64,000 nucleotides of DNA from Tyto alba (taxonomy: Eukaryota > Chordata > Aves > Strigiformes > Tytonidae): the NCBI RefSeq assembly GCF_018691265.1, contig NW_024881313.1:19275518-19339517 (forward strand), in the 5' to 3' direction. The position numbers were made by a program, and so were the translations under genes. Positions 1 to 15,100 of the stretch are shown piece after piece. The notes beneath the pieces were generated by a model. The model was not told the origin of the DNA. It saw only the letters and a program-made list of their open reading frames with translations, and did no database searches. The number at the start of each line of letters is the position of its first letter. Position 1 is the stretch's first letter.

Positions 1-182
1 ACTGTTTCAAGCTTAAAAAGAAAAGCTCCTTTTGGTAAACTCTTCTTGCTGCTGCAATCAGGACCAATGTTCGGATCCAGATTCTTCTCTCCAGAAGACA
101 AGGAAGAACTAGCCTCACCCTTGTTAGCAACTTTGTCCTTGAATAAGTCTTCTACATCCTGATCTGGAAGTTTTGTTAAAAT
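1..182 (-). CDS. TRDMT1: TRDMT1 exon 8, cut by window edge
   Basis: Starts in phase 0 after TCCTAG with ILTKLPDQDVEDL and runs open to the window edge, reaching AFLFKLETV, which matches the human ILFKLETA. The stretch between is Ser/Lys-rich and weakly conserved, as expected for the variable linker before the target-recognition region. Confidence 0.9.
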   Translation of the reverse strand, partial: MLTKLPDQDVEDLFKDKVANKGEASSSLSSGEKNLDPNIGPDCSSKKSLPKGAFLFKLET

Positions 183-3100
183 CTAGGAGCAGATTGTAAG
201 TAAAAGATTAAAGAAATACATTTGAAAAACAAATTGACATCAGACTCTGCAGTGAGTAAGAATTCCTTCAGAGGTGCTCAGAATAAAGCAAGTAACCTTT
301 CAATGTTATTTTCATGAAGATTTCAAAAAATGTTAGCATCAAGATTTGCTGACCTACCAGCAATGATGTTGGGAACAACTGCAAATAATTGCCTTTGCAA
401 AAAGACCTTTCCAAGAGTGTGAAAATGGGAGCAGAATGCATTGTTTTCTACCTCACTATCAGCCACTGTCCCCCCAACTGTTTAAAACCAATGCCAACAG
501 CATGCATTTCAGTCCTTACAAAACTCAGTATCCAGGCTCAAAAAAAGGAGACAGAATTCAGCTTTTCTGCTGATATCACTTAGCCCTCTCTCCATTCATC
601 AGTACACACCACTAAACGGAAAATTTAATGCTCAATCTCCATGAAACAAAGCAAAATCAAGTAACACTAGTAGACTCACCTGACCAGGAGCTTGAAAAGA
701 AAATGGTTCTTGGTGAAGCTTTGCAATTAGAAAGTATCGCAGCCTAGAATTGGGAATGCCAAGCTGTAAGCAAAATCCACAAGCCTTTAGTCCATGTGAT
801 AAAGAGAGGAAAAGTGGTCTACAGCATCATAGAAGTTATCTACCATTATATACAGTAATAGAACTTTGCCACACTACTACACATCCTAACCACTTGTAAC
901 GCTCATGCCTAGGTATTTTCAAGGAAACAAGTGGACAATTATTCTTTGCACCTCATGGATTTTACTTTCTCTGGAAATGAACAGGAATGTAAACAAGCTG
1001 TTATGCAAGGTAAGAAGCAAAATAGTGTGCATCATAAATTCTTCGAACAGGTACTACCTCTTTTCTATTAAAAAAGCAAAAATGCATCTCCTTGCCTTTT
1101 TGGACAAGGACTTACAAGACATCTAACATGAAAAAAATGCACTACAACTTGTTTTCAAGCTACCCTCTATCAGCTTCTCTCAGATATATACAGTACTTCA
1201 CTGTCTCCATTTAGTCTTGAGCAATCCAAAATCCCTCTCAACTCTTTTTCTAGTTGCCAGGGAAACATGCACACAAAGCCCCTCCTCCCACAAATGACAC
1301 AGTCATTTTCCGTTCTGGGAAATTCACAGGCATCAGCACTTCTGAAGCAATGAGGCTCCTGCAGGGAAAACCACCTTCCTGGTCATGGTGTAAATTCATG
1401 CCTTTCAAAAAAAATATCAAAACGTAGCAAAGCAATGTGGGACTAGGATCTGAACAATAATAGCAGTATGATTATGTCAGTATACTGATGAGAAATCAGA
1501 AGTCATGCCCAATGGCTTACTCATTCAGAAGAGTATCTTCAGCTCTGGGCATGACTCTCTTTTCTAACACAGTTAATTTCTGGCAGTGAAAAGAATCAAA
1601 AAGCAATTACTCCCTTCATACAACCTTCAGTCCCATTTTTATGCTAAATAAAAACACATTCAATGCAACACCTTAAGTAACAAGACATCCAGCACATTCA
1701 GTGAAAGAACTGGACATAACATTTTCAAATGTTCCTGGGCTCAGTGCAGTTTGAACAGTTAAATAATATTAGAGCAGTTTTAGTACTCACACAGGTCGGA
1801 GACAAAAGAAATTCTTGATATTTAAATCCACATGTTTCTAGTGTTCGCAAAAGTTCATTTCTGGCAGTGAAAAGAATAAAAAAGCAATTATCCCCTTCAT
1901 ACAACCTTTAGTCCCATTTTTATGCTAAATGAAAACACATTACATGCAACACCTTAGGTACCAAGACATTCAGCACATTCAGTGAAATAACTGGACAGAG
2001 AATTACAGATATGAAGTCATCCATTTCTAAACTAGAGGAGACAACATACAAAGTTCAGTGTTACTGTAGCCAAAAATTACTATTACACATTCACAGGTAT
2101 CTCACACCTCCTTGGGTGCAAACACCCTTTCAAAAAATATCCCATCTCTAGGAGAGCACTTACAGTGTGTCAACAAGGAAAATAACCAGAGGGCAAGGCA
2201 TTCTCTTTACTGTGAATTATCAACCAGGAGATTAAAACCATTACAAATAGTTCACTCCTTCCCTCTGTTCACACACACGGCATCAGCTAAATCTAACAAA
2301 AAGGTTCATTCAAGGGATGACAAAAATTGGTGGCTTTGATTATAAGTGAGGTAGGACTGTACTTTATAAACAATGGAAAATTCACTACAGTGGAAATCTT
2401 AAAAAGGCTTGTCTTTTCTATTCCCTGCAGACTGCGTTAAGCTGGAACTATACAAAAAGGAGGAGCTATACCTGGCACGGTATGTGACACTGCATGTCAA
2501 GTGTCATAACAGAAAGCAAGCGTCCTGACTGGGGAGTTTTCTGAACTACAACTTGTTCCAAACACTGGCCAAAGAGACATATCCCAGGGAACCTCAGGAC
2601 CAACAGCAGCAGCCTGCACCTCCAACAGTGTTCAAGTGTTCCCAGAGGACGGTTGCACGCTTAACCAGTGAGACAGCTGAACACGTCTCCCAGCTGGCTG
2701 CCATATTCATTAATGAGCATGATATGCAGGGTGGCTGCTCTCTCAGTGCTTTAAGGAATACTATGGAAAGATGCTACTCTACTCCAGCAAGGAATGAAAT
2801 GCAAGATCACAACCCCCTGTCTCCTGCTTTGCCCACAAGAGAAGAGAACGCTCCTGCTGTCATTACATAACCTTATTGACAACTTGCCTCCTCCACATTT
2901 CAGACAAAGATTATATACAGTCTTCATACGCTATCTTTGGACCATTTGATGGCAACTCTGAACCAGTGACAATCTACTATCAACAGAGGCACTGAAAAAA
3001 GCCTCTATACTGTACTGTGATCTTAACATAAGATACCATGAGCTCCCATCATGGATAAAAATCCCCAAACCTCTGTTATTTTCAACTATTGTTATTTTTC

Positions 3101-6100
3101 TTTGAAAATTAATATTGACCCTTTCTACAGGACACAGGATCATCAAATAAAATCAATGGAGTCAACTTGCTATAACATATTTTATCTGCTTAGAGAAATA
3201 GTTACTTAGCAAGTTCTTTTCACAACCTAAGATTTTAATTTCTAAATTAAAACAGTATTTTTAACCCACAGTTGCTAGCTGTCCTACCTCACTCTATTTT
3301 GTTAACTTAAATTCTAGGAAATAAAAATCCTGCCTTCGCCTTCTAAAGAAAATGTCCTCTATTAAAAACTAAGACCTGCACACATTAGACTTTACCTCGC
3401 AGAAGAGGATTCAAAGCCTTTAACGTTTTCTAAAAGTAGGTATTTTGGAAGATTCTGGAGTCTACAAGGAAAAAGAAAAAAGAAAAAATTAGAGTATCAA
3501 GATGTAAAGTACATTATATTCATCCACAGATTTGTTTAGCTACAAGAAAGATCAAAGTATTTCCAAATCATGCTAGCTGTTAAAGTTTTGCATTCTTAAA
3601 AAACCCACGTCTCAACTTTCAAGGCTGCCTAGATGAAATCATTCCCAACTGAATTAAATGTGGACTGAAGGTAACTATAAAAAAAAAACAAAACCCACTT
3701 ATATTCAGACAGACTGCTGTACCCTCCTGTACCCCATGCATGTACTTCTGAAAATGCTTACCACTGTTCATTTCCTAAAGCATAATATTATCATTCAACA
3801 GATTGGGTTTGTGATAGGAAATGTAATTGTCAGGGAAAAAAAGACCACTATTCAGCCATGGAACAGAAAATTTTTTTCTGAAGTGCTTAAACCTGAAATC
3901 AATGTCAAAATGTTACATCAACTTTAGTGATAACAGGTCAGAACCAGTGTTCATCTAACTGCTTTAAGAAATACAACATGTTTAGAACTCAAACTGCAGA
4001 TATTCTCAATTTTCTATACTTAATTTTTTCATTTTGATGGGGAGGTAGACGAAGGAGGTGCCTGAGCTTTAGCAAGATCAGTGCAGAGGTCTGGAAATAG
4101 GCTTATTCCAAAACCAGCATATTAAATCTCTGGGGAAAGGAACATACCCAAACTGTGCCAGGGACCATTCTAAGAATTTAGAAGCATTGATGATTCAGAT
4201 TCAAGTCTCTGGGAACATTCCCTGGCACTGATTAATTCTCTAGTAAGGCTAACGTAGACATACTATGTCTCACATATTGGGACTTCAGAACAGCATATAG
4301 AAACAGGATACTAATGCCACCAGACAGCAGCTCCATGCTTATTTAAGTCAGTATGTGACTTTAGACTTCCACCAGTACAAATCACAGCAGAATTTGTTTT
4401 AGCATGTTCTTAACTACCATCAGTTAAAGACAATCACATGAAGAATTAAAGAACTAAAGCATTTCACAAGAAATTGGAAAATGTACAGGATACTACGTCA
4501 AATTCAAAAATACTAAAAATAATAGTGAAAAAAATAACACTAAACTGAAAAAAGCAGCAGCAGACAAATTCCCTGCAGAGGAATGGAGAAGATATCTGTT
4601 GGCATGTTTACCCACACTCAACATCATTATAACCTACTATGAAACTTATTTTTAAAGTAATGAATCCAGAGCATAGCCTGAAATGCAAGAACTCATATAG
4701 GATAAACAGATCACAAGACAAGTAATCACTATACAAAGAGTATGCATTAAGTACTTGGCAGGTATTAATATTACAAATGTGCCTGTAAAAGTAGCACTTC
4801 AATGTCTTAGCATTAGATTTCCCTGGGTTATGGCTTTGACATGATAAATAGACAGTATCCGGACCATTTGGGTCAGACTTTGCTGGCTGGGTGCTCCAAG
4901 AATTTCGCAGGTCCTTCCAGATCTTGAAATTGTCCTTTCCATATCCCTAATATTTCTCTTCCCACGGTATGTTTGAGCCTAATTTCAGCAACATTTCATT
5001 ATAAAAGGCTGAACATAAGGTGGGAACAACGAAGGGATGAGAAATTATTTTATAGTTTCCATAAACTGAATGCATGCTGTACCAATTTAGAATGCAAAGT
5101 GACAATTCCTATATTAAGAATTACCCTTTTTTGGGCTGAAATACTCCACACTCAATGTCTGGCAAACATGTCATATCCAAAAAATACACAAATACTATCT
5201 CAGTAAAACATAAATCTATTGGAAGTGAGAAACTCTGCAGAAGCCACCATCTTGAACATATTACAGACTGCTTATAGTAAGTACTGCCTCAAGAAACAAC
5301 CTGCCCAAGGGAGATAAGGGACATCAGCAGGGTCTCATGGGGTGTTGAGATAAAATGCCACAGCCAAGCCCAGCTTTCTTGCATCGTCATGACGAAAAAC
5401 ATATGTGCTGCAGTGTCTAAAGCTTTGGTTTTGAGAAGGAAAAGCTTCTGCCCTTTATCCAGCTAAGCCCACAGCAATCAGGAAGCAACATTTCCATAGC
5501 CTCTTAACTGTGTCTCAGTTTAATGGAAAGGAATACTGAGGTCAGGATTCCCTTAAGGATAAGGAAGGTATTATTATTCTGACAAATTATTAATTTACAC
5601 ACTATCTGCTGGTTTTAATTTATCATTTTGAAAGGTCAGTCTGGAGGACTGAGTTACATTCCTTGTTCCAGAAAAGACATCCTTTGCAACTTTTGGAAAC
5701 CCACATTATCTCCCTATGTTTGTGTCTTTGCTAGAAGCAGGGGAGTAGTAATAATCTTTCTTTTTACCTATTAACTAATTTACTAGGCTACAGATTCTGC
5801 ATTGTGTTCTGTCCTCTGTTCTCTGTCACAGATTTCTTAGGTGATCCCAGCCAAGCCATTCAGCTGTTCTGTTTCTCTGTTCTCTATCTACTCATGACCA
5901 GGACAAACAGGTAGTCCCATTTAATGTTGCTGGCTGAAAAAAAAAGTTTTTCTGGAAGAAGGATGAAGATCCTTTTCTCCTAGTGTTAACAGCAGTTTGA
6001 AGGAAAGGTTGTTGTTGGAACTGGTTTCTTCCTATGCAGAAAGCATTCATTAAAAAAAAAAAAAAAAAATGCAGCCACCTCCCTTCATCCTCCTCCAATT

Positions 6101-9100
6101 CTGACACCAAGATTAACCAATGAAGGAATATATAGACAACTGCTGTCCCAGTCTTCAGCAGAAGCAGGGCTGCCAAGAATGGTAAGTGTCTGGTGGACTA
6201 CAACTGATGTGAATTCTCAGGCTCATTACAATTGGTGCCCAACAGACATCTCAATCCAGAAGCAGAGATTTCAGCTGCATAATGTCCCTGAGCAACTCTT
6301 TGCTCCACTTGCCCAGGAAGGGTTCCTACAGTGCTATGTATCCTCTTCCCAAAAAAGACTAAAAGCCTTACTTTGAGCTGATTTTTTAACACTCTCAATA
6401 AGAACAATTTAGGTCAGCAAAACCACTTTCTTTGGATTTACTGTTTCAAAATTTAAAGCATAAATAATACAAATAATTACGACTATTTTACTAGGAACTG
6501 GGGTCTGACCGGGCAAAAATGACAGATCAATACAAAGACAAGGGCACTGTTCATGCAGTGCTGTGCTATTTGAATTCTTTAATATTACTGCTCAAAACAA
6601 GAGATTGTACTACAAACCAAAAATACAGACTGTCTCAAGATACCTAGAAACAGTACCAAAAATACAGAATAGACACTTTAAGAAAGAATGGAAGGGGACA
6701 GAATATGTATCTTACTGTGCAGTCAGTAACATATTTAAACAAACTTTCAAATGTTACCTTTTCAAAAGGTGACTAAGTGATAAATCAAAGCTTTTTTACC
6801 CTGGTATTTCAAACAATTTTAATGTTTTCATGATGCCCATTAGCAAATTATTACATTACCTACTCCTGCTTCTACATAAAGTCAGAACAAATTTAATGTT
6901 GGACTGAAAATAACTCAATTTTTTTCATTCATAATATAGCCACAGTTTAAACAGACACACAATAAAAACTGAACAGTGAATATACAGTAACTATGAGATG
7001 ATAATGGCATTGGTTAAATACAAATATTTGTAAGTTAAATATGATCATGTGAAAACAAACACATAATACAACACAATTGTAGTAGTATCCCTGTAAACCA
7101 TTACAGATTACTTGTCTCAGAGAAATATCAAAGACCTCTTAGTTTCAACAAAGTTAAGAATTGAGGTAGAAGTTCATTTTACCTCGGGAGAATATCAAGA
7201 ATATAGAGAAAGCTCTTCGTCCGTGGATCAGATACATCACCTTGCAGGCCAATTCTAAGAAAGAATAAAGAAACATCTGTATATTATTTGCAGCAGACTG
7301 ACGTTTGACTGAAATTTTTCTAGAGAATGCTGACACTTTTTGCCTTGAGATTCAAAAAGGGATTCTGCAAAAGCATCGTGTCCAGACATGAGGACTTGCT
7401 TACAGAGGCAGTGTCCTAAGAAATGCTCTAAGGAATGAAAATCTAGCCCTGGAATCCATCAGCTCACAGCGAGGTTAAAAATGAAGCATTCAGTAATGAA
7501 ATCCACTCCCCAGTCTGCAAAGCATTTAGGATTCTGGTCTTGTCCAGCAAACTGCTTGATCATACTTGGCTCTGAAAGAACAAAAAACCCCACTGGGTTC
7601 CTGGGAATACCCCACCATTTTAAACTGAATATATTAAATTATTTCTAGAAATAAAAGCCTCAGTGCTCACCACTTTGCAGGATTGAGCCCCACATGAATA
7701 ACTCTGTAACCAATTTTGTAACATTAAACTGGAAAGCTCATGTAAGTTATAAAAATGATAACATAATATAACAATTCCAGGCCTGTGTTCCTCTAACTTA
7801 CACTTGTATTAGCTCTTAAAAAAGCATAAAGCCTTGGTAGAAGAGCTTTAGCATGTCTCTAAATTAATTAGTCATACTCAGATTTTTCTTTTATACTCAG
7901 ATTTTTCTTTTCACCCTATTATAAAAAAAATAGCAATTTGAAGGAATGATCCTTTTATACATCGTAAGTTTGCACAAATACATTCTTATAGATTCACACC
8001 ACTTTGGAGGGATTTATTTTAAATCTGAAAAGCATTCAATGAGATACACTTTCTTACACAAGCAGTTTCATCACCATCAACAGACTTTTTCATGAAGTTA
8101 CTACTTTGCATGAGTAGTTACTAGAATCTTACCTAATATCTCAGTAAGTTCAGTTCTTAATCAGCAAGATACAAGATACTGCTCTATATCATCCACAAAA
8201 TCATTTCAAAGTCATTATCCTCCTAGCCTTGGCTAAAATAGCAATATTCCTCCGAATAAGCTATTCATGTGCACATGCAATTTTTGAAGTATAAATAAAA
8301 CCAGATTAGACTCTTAGTCTCAGACAGAAGTGAGACATTCCAATTCTCCTTCTGGAGTTGCCCAAGTAAATGATCAAACTGATATCTAAAGGGAAAGGAA
8401 ATACTCCTAAACAGAAAATCTTTGAATTTCACTGTTAGAGGAACAATACAGTATGCAAAACAGGTGCTGTAAAAAGCTTACTTAATTTAAACTGAATTAA
8501 TACATATTTATTACAAGAAACATGATCAATAATTAAGATTCAAATTGCTGTATTTCTTATGCTTCGGTAAATATCATGGTGAACAGAGCTACAACATTTT
8601 TGCTTAGGAAGAGAAAGATACACAGATCAACCACACATAGTGCCACTCTTGAAAACATTTCTCCTTCAACAGTGCATACTGTAATAACTGCACTCTTCTC
8701 CAAAGTGTGCTATATCTACCTTGTAAATGGCTGACAGGGAGGACTCATCAAAATCATATCAAAAGATAATCTGTCAAATTCTTTCAGTGTTATGCCCTGA
8801 ATAAGGAAAAAAATAAAAGAATATTGAGTGTTGGAAACTGTAAGAAACTCTCAAGTCATCTTTCAGACCAAACTACCCCTCTTACTTCCACTATATGCTT
8901 CATCTACCAAAAAACGATCTAATCTCTCATTTGACCTAATAATTTCCATCTTTTCTACCTTGGCAAACCACACAATGCAAATATACATTAATTGCTTTGA
9001 ATAAGAATCAAAACCACTAATGATGTTAGCATCTACACATAATCTTGAAGATTTTATCTACTCATTCTTCCAGAAGAGGTGAATAGTGGTTCTTTCAGTA

Positions 9101-12100
9101 AATCACATCAAAATACTGACTAGTAATTTCTCCCCATCCCTCCTCCAAATAAAGTATTATTATTCAGATATGAAGCCTTTGTACAGCAAAAATAATATTA
9201 ATATATTCAAAACAGGTGAAAAAGTATTAGATCTTCTCAAAAGACAAAATATCTGAAGTAGCTCAAGTGTTAACATGATAAATTTTACAGGTCCAAACTG
9301 TGTGTTTTAGCTCTTAGCAGCTTACTACCAACACCTCCTATAGTTTACTTAATTCTAGTTTTTGCCTGGTAAAACTCCCTCAAAGATATTATATGGCTGA
9401 AAGCTTCACTTTGCAAAAATATTTCAGTTCAGAGAAGAAATAATTAAATAATGATAATGATCAAGTAACTATGAGCTGGACAAAGACATCACTACCTTAC
9501 ATATTTTGAGGAGTATCTATATAGCAAGTGTAACAAAACTGCCCACAGAAACTAGACAAAAGCTGCTATTTTTTCCAGTAATATTAATAAGGTCTTACGG
9601 ACTATAATCTGCTCTTATCTACTATAAGAAGACACAGGCAAGCATTCTTGTTCTTTTCCCATATAAAATTGTAAACTATGATTTAGCCCGTTATTATTGA
9701 GTGCTGAACAAGTATTTAACCTTTAGCCATCTATTTAAGTCTTAAGCTGGTGTCTTAAAACCAATTCAGTATCTTTAACTGTCATGTTGTAAAACTGTAA
9801 AAGAAAATTAGTAAGTATACTGTCATTTCTAACCAAATCCAGGCAAAATTACATGCCTAGTTTGACCCTCAACTATTAAAAAAGAATCCAGTTTTACCTA
9901 GTTCTTCTTCAAATCATTTGGAAAATGGACAGAATTCCTAAAACATTTGATCTATTGAGCCCACAAGAAAACACACGACTGTCCCATCCAGTGTATTTTC
10001 TTTTGTTTTACTAAGCTCAACTGTAACTACAAAAGGAAGGCATGCCTCCAAGCAATTTAATTAAATTATTTCAAAATACATGAAAATATTTTTTTAATCG
10101 AAAAATATGATTTTTGTAATTCCTTTATCGGTAGTAAGCATTCCTCTTGGCATTCACATAATCTTTCTTGATACAGCAGTCAAGACTTTCAGGAAAAGAC
10201 TGCAGTGTGAGTATCCCTCTAACTTCCAACAAGCAACCATAGCACAAGAAATCAAAGTTATTGTAAAACTGTTATATTCATAACAATATAAATAAATTTT
10301 TTGTTTCTCTTGTTACTAATAAGGACAGTTAAGACAACTTACTTCTACAAATGCCAGACTAGAGTTAAAAAAACATTCATTACTCACCTCAATTGTCTTT
10401 GCCCATAATGGTGTGCTGGGAAAGTTGTGCTTATAGACTTCATTGGCAAGAGTGTTTACATCAACAGCAGCAACAACTTCTGCAGATGCGCAGCTTTCTA
10501 AAATTAAAAAAAGAATCAAAAAACTGTATCTTCTCTTTACTATTCTTGGAAAATTGTGTTTGTTCAGTTGCATTACAGCTACACTCTTACGTAAAAGGGA
10601 AATTACATGATCAAAGTTTGCTGTGTTGCCTTTAAAACTTTGTATGTAAAATATACCGTGTTTCTAATCGTATGGCTAATGTTCCCCTTCCTTACATATC
10701 CAAAAATGGAAGATAATTACACACTTCTTAATTTGTAGATGCAGTCACACATAAACTCCACTCAGGGTGCATGTCTACAACATTCCCACCTGCATTCAGC
10801 TGGGAGCTGTGGCTACCAAGTTCCTTAACTATAAGAACACTGCCTGAGTCAACCTGCTGAGCCTCCCTGCCACTGCCTCAGCCTCTCCAGTCACTGACAA
10901 CTTACAGGAACTAAATGTGTTATTTTAGAAGTATACTACTTCTCATTGTGAAAAAATAGCACCAATTAATATGTCTGAGGTACATCTACTCTTGCAATAA
11001 AACTTCAAGAAGTTGCCTGAAAAACATTTATACTTATATTCCAGTAAAACCTCGGGCCTTGAACAAAACTGCTGCCTCCTCCAAGTTCAAGGTCCCCAAA
11101 ATACCAAACACTTTCAAGGACAACATTTGGCAGCTCCTCCTCTCTTGATATAGAAGGAAGTACTTCTGGACACTTAGAGATGTTATTGAAAAGAAGAGAG
11201 CATGCTGTAACAAGTATACTGACAGCTAAAATCCTGAAAGAAAAATACACTAAAAAGAATGGAAATAAGCAACGGCTAACTTTTAGAGTAACAGAATAAT
11301 ACGTTCTACAGAAGCTAAAGACATAAAAACATCAATGTTTAATTCACTGCTCATCATGTCACACTATTTATTACTAACCACAGTACCTTTGCTGAGGCTT
11401 TTTATCCAGGAAGATAGGCTGTGGTCACTGTTACAGCCACAGGCAGAAAACAGTGACCGTACTTCCTGATGGACAAGACCATTTTCAACCACCATGAAAT
11501 TTACATTATGGCCACCACTACAAAGCCCCAGATGAAACACAGGCAATTTAAAAATACCTTTTGTGAACCAAAAGAAACAAGGCAAATAGCCATATGCCTT
11601 TGAGTAGTCTTTCAACATGCTCAAGTAACACATTAACAAAAGACCTTATGAGACATCTTGTGAATTACTGCTAGTCAGCTAATTATTTACAGTTTGCAAG
11701 GATGAAAAAACAACTATGATGTCCCCAATGGATTTAATTTTGAGTGATCCAGTTATCAACCATGTACTATCTTTCAGGTTTTCAAGGCCACCTTATTCAA
11801 AACGAAGATGAAAAAGAAATCTGGGTATTGGAAAGATTGCAGCAGACATTTTAACAAAGACCAACCTGGTTCTCCTAGGTTTATTTGGTATAGTAGAGTT
11901 ACAAAAAGAATATGAGTTTCACAAAAAAAAAAGATTTACAAATGGCCACCCATGAAGGGTCAACATACAAATCATTATTTGCAGCTACTGTCTTGAAATT
12001 TTGACCATAAACTGTTAACTGAAGTATCGAATACAGGTGCATACATGAGGACAACAGAATGACTACACCTGAGATTACAGAACAGGTATGTTAACACTGA

Positions 12101-15100
12101 CACCTAGCGTGAAACAAACATCACCTTAGCAGGTTGACTGTCTCAATTTACAAGCATATTCAAGAACCGACACTTTCATCTTTCTAAAACAAAGCTGTAA
12201 TACCTAAATAATGAGAACAAATGTCAAATACTGTTTAAGAGACTGCTTATTCAAAACATGTTGTCCTGACAAGCTGATCCTTCCTGTGTGTTCCAGGCAC
12301 TCCAACAGGAAAAAAAAAAAAAAACAAACAACCAAACAAAAATATCCCTAACCACCTCAAATTATTATTTAAATTAACATAGTTTAAAAATGCCAGTTGG
12401 AGAGGCAGGCAGTGTGCACTCATGATTCAGCAGATGCTCACCCTTTTTACTAACAACAATCCAATTTCTCCCTGCATACATACAGTAAAAAAGAAGTACC
12501 GGGGATTTGCAGCAAGGGACTTCACAGGCCCAAAAGGCTGGAAATACTAAAAGAGAGCACACAGCTAATAGTAATTTATTGAATCCCCTTGCAATACAAA
12601 GTTCAGCCTAAACCAGAGATGTTAACCCACATGGAAAAGGAACAGGAACTTTTCCTGAACTATTTCACCCAACATCCTCTCTTCCCAATTCAAAAACCTG
12701 GTATTTTTTTCAAAGCTTCTCTCCTCCATTTCAATCAAAGCTGTGGCTTACTTGGGAGTTCCTGTTATAGAACAGACTCCCCCTAAAAGCTGATTAAGTG
12801 TGTTTGCGTGGAAATACCCTGGAAATGCATGAAGGAGCTCGAACAGACAAGCAGATCTCACACATCCAACCTAACAAAGAAAAGCTTGTGTAAATTTCAA
12901 ACAACACAAAAATGAAACATTTTTAATGAACTTCTCCTGAAATTTAGATAACTTTGATATTCCATTTTGCTATAGCATTTATTACTTGAAAATGACTGTA
13001 GAAATGTATTATAAATAAGACTGAAAGCAGAATAAAAAAAAAAAAAAAAAAACAGAATTAAGATTGTGTTTAACTATCCCCACTGACAAAAGGCACAAAA
13101 GCAACTCAGTAATATGAAAATGCCCCTGGGTTGCTGACTTAGTGAGATGTTAAATCACTTCCTCAGTATATAGCAGAACTTCAATACAGAAACATACACA
13201 ACTCCAGGAGAGGCTGGGGGCTTTTTCTGAACAATTATGTCCAATTTTCAAAACACAGCCATTTAAGAGAATTACAACTACCCAAAAAACAATTTAATTT
13301 TATGCAGACTAAAGAAAAATAATACACTTACTCTAAGTGAAACTAAGTAGCTGCTGGAATACTTGATTTGCAATGTTCCCCAACACCACATTTTTTGAAC
13401 TGGGACTTTGCGTTTCTGCATGAGATGTTGTAACTCAAAAGGAAGCCACAGACATGATGGGGAAGTTACAGAGGGAGGTGTTACAGCTTATTTTTAGGCA
13501 GACTAGATTGTAACACTCTCTCTTGGCTGAAAGTAGGTGAGCTCAAATTTGTATCATCCTATTAGGAAAGTACTGATTTTGCACTTGAGTCTTAAAACCT
13601 CTAGTATCCGCACAGCAGGAACTCTAATTTATTTAAACTGCCTAAAGAGGCAGCAATCAACCTTTGGGTCCCAATTCTCTATTTTGTTGTATACATAATG
13701 TTTATGAGCTATTTCAGATATGTAGTAGACACTGGAGTGAAAGGGACACTGCCATCACGACTGGAAGGTGTAGCATTTGAAGCAAAGGAAGACAGAATAC
13801 GTGCATTAGCTCCTGATTTGGAAAAAACAAACCCAAAGGGTATAAGCTTCAAACAGCAAAAATAAAATTTCTAACATTACGATATCTGCCCTTTCCCTCT
13901 TAAGAATTGATTCCTTTGTTATGTGTTTCTAGCAGACCTTAAAATTAACATAGATCTGTTTATATTCACCACTATACTTTGTAATAAAATCATGAGTGTC
14001 AGCAGAGCACATGAAATACATGTTGTTACACCAAGGGCAGAGCCTGGTGGATCTCAGCATATTGGAAAATCAGAGCCAGAACAATTATCTATTCTAACAG
14101 GTACATGGAAACAGATGGAAAAGGGAAGATTAGTCACATGTTTTGTCAGTCCTGTTTCCTTTTAAAACAGACAGCAAAGATTTCTTTTAGGACTTGTCAG
14201 CTCTTGGCTGAAATGATTAGGCTGAACTGCCCATGGCTACAGTCAACATGACTATCTGTAAATTTGATATTTGATTCCTGCAGGATACTTAGCAACTTTT
14301 TTCACTGCTCTATATGTACAGGATTTGTTCATGTTTGGCCATATGAACTATGAAAATTCACATTACAGCACCATACTGTGTTACCAAGGGCTATATTTTA
14401 GAGAAGCGTTACAACAAAATGAGTTTAGGTGTAAAAACTTGCTCAAACCAGCAATATTTTTGTTTTGCATTGTGCTGAATCCTAATGCTGCTTGCCTGGT
14501 TTTTTTGCCTCTTCTCCTGAGATAGCTATGCTCAGCGTAATTACGCACACCAGTTTATTATGCTGTGCAATTCACAGAGATAATAAAATGAATAAACAGA
14601 GATGACAGAGTACAAGAGACTCAAATTCTTACTCTGTAAAATTGAAATATAACAGTTGTAGAGGAAAAATACCACCAACTTTATCACTGCAAAGTTTTTT
14701 GAAAGTATTTCTTAAAAGATGCCCTTCCATGTTTCATGTACAGAAACTTTTTTCAGTGACCTAGCAGATCACAAACGCTTGTCGCAGAGACCTGGAATCC
14801 ATTTGTCATGGGAAAACTGCCTAAATTAATAAACCAGTTTAAGTTTGTTTTGGTTGGGAATGAGGAAGGGCAGGCTGTCTGATGGAAAGTTGCTAAGGAA
14901 ATGAATTTGTATCCACAGATTTTCTAAAAATAAAACACTGTATTTTTCACTGCAGAAACTCTGCACTTTATATATATACAGAATACATTCACACACACGC
15001 ATACATATATATATATAAAGTATCATTGGTTTAGACATATATGATCCAAACATCAACCTTTATAAATCTCACAAATTTTGGAGCACACAGTAGGAAGAAG

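Larger units (their letters stand above)
183..3395 (-). other. TRDMT1: TRDMT1 introns 5-7
   Basis: Intronic, AT-rich sequence between exons 8, 7, 6 and 5. It contains both copies of the 141-bp duplication. An open frame of 105 codons at 2553-2870 on the plus strand has no recognisable family and no exon-like borders. Nothing else is recognised. Confidence 0.8.
3462..10387 (-). other. TRDMT1: TRDMT1 introns 2-4
   Basis: Three introns interrupted by exons 4 and 3. The sequence is AT-rich with short A-runs, for example near 6051-6069. No second gene, RNA gene or full-length transposon is recognised. Confidence 0.75.

Noticed and set aside
2553..2870. 105-codon plus-strand open frame in TRDMT1 intron 5
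   Set aside because: No recognisable domain, no exon-like splice borders and antisense to the gene. Most likely chance.
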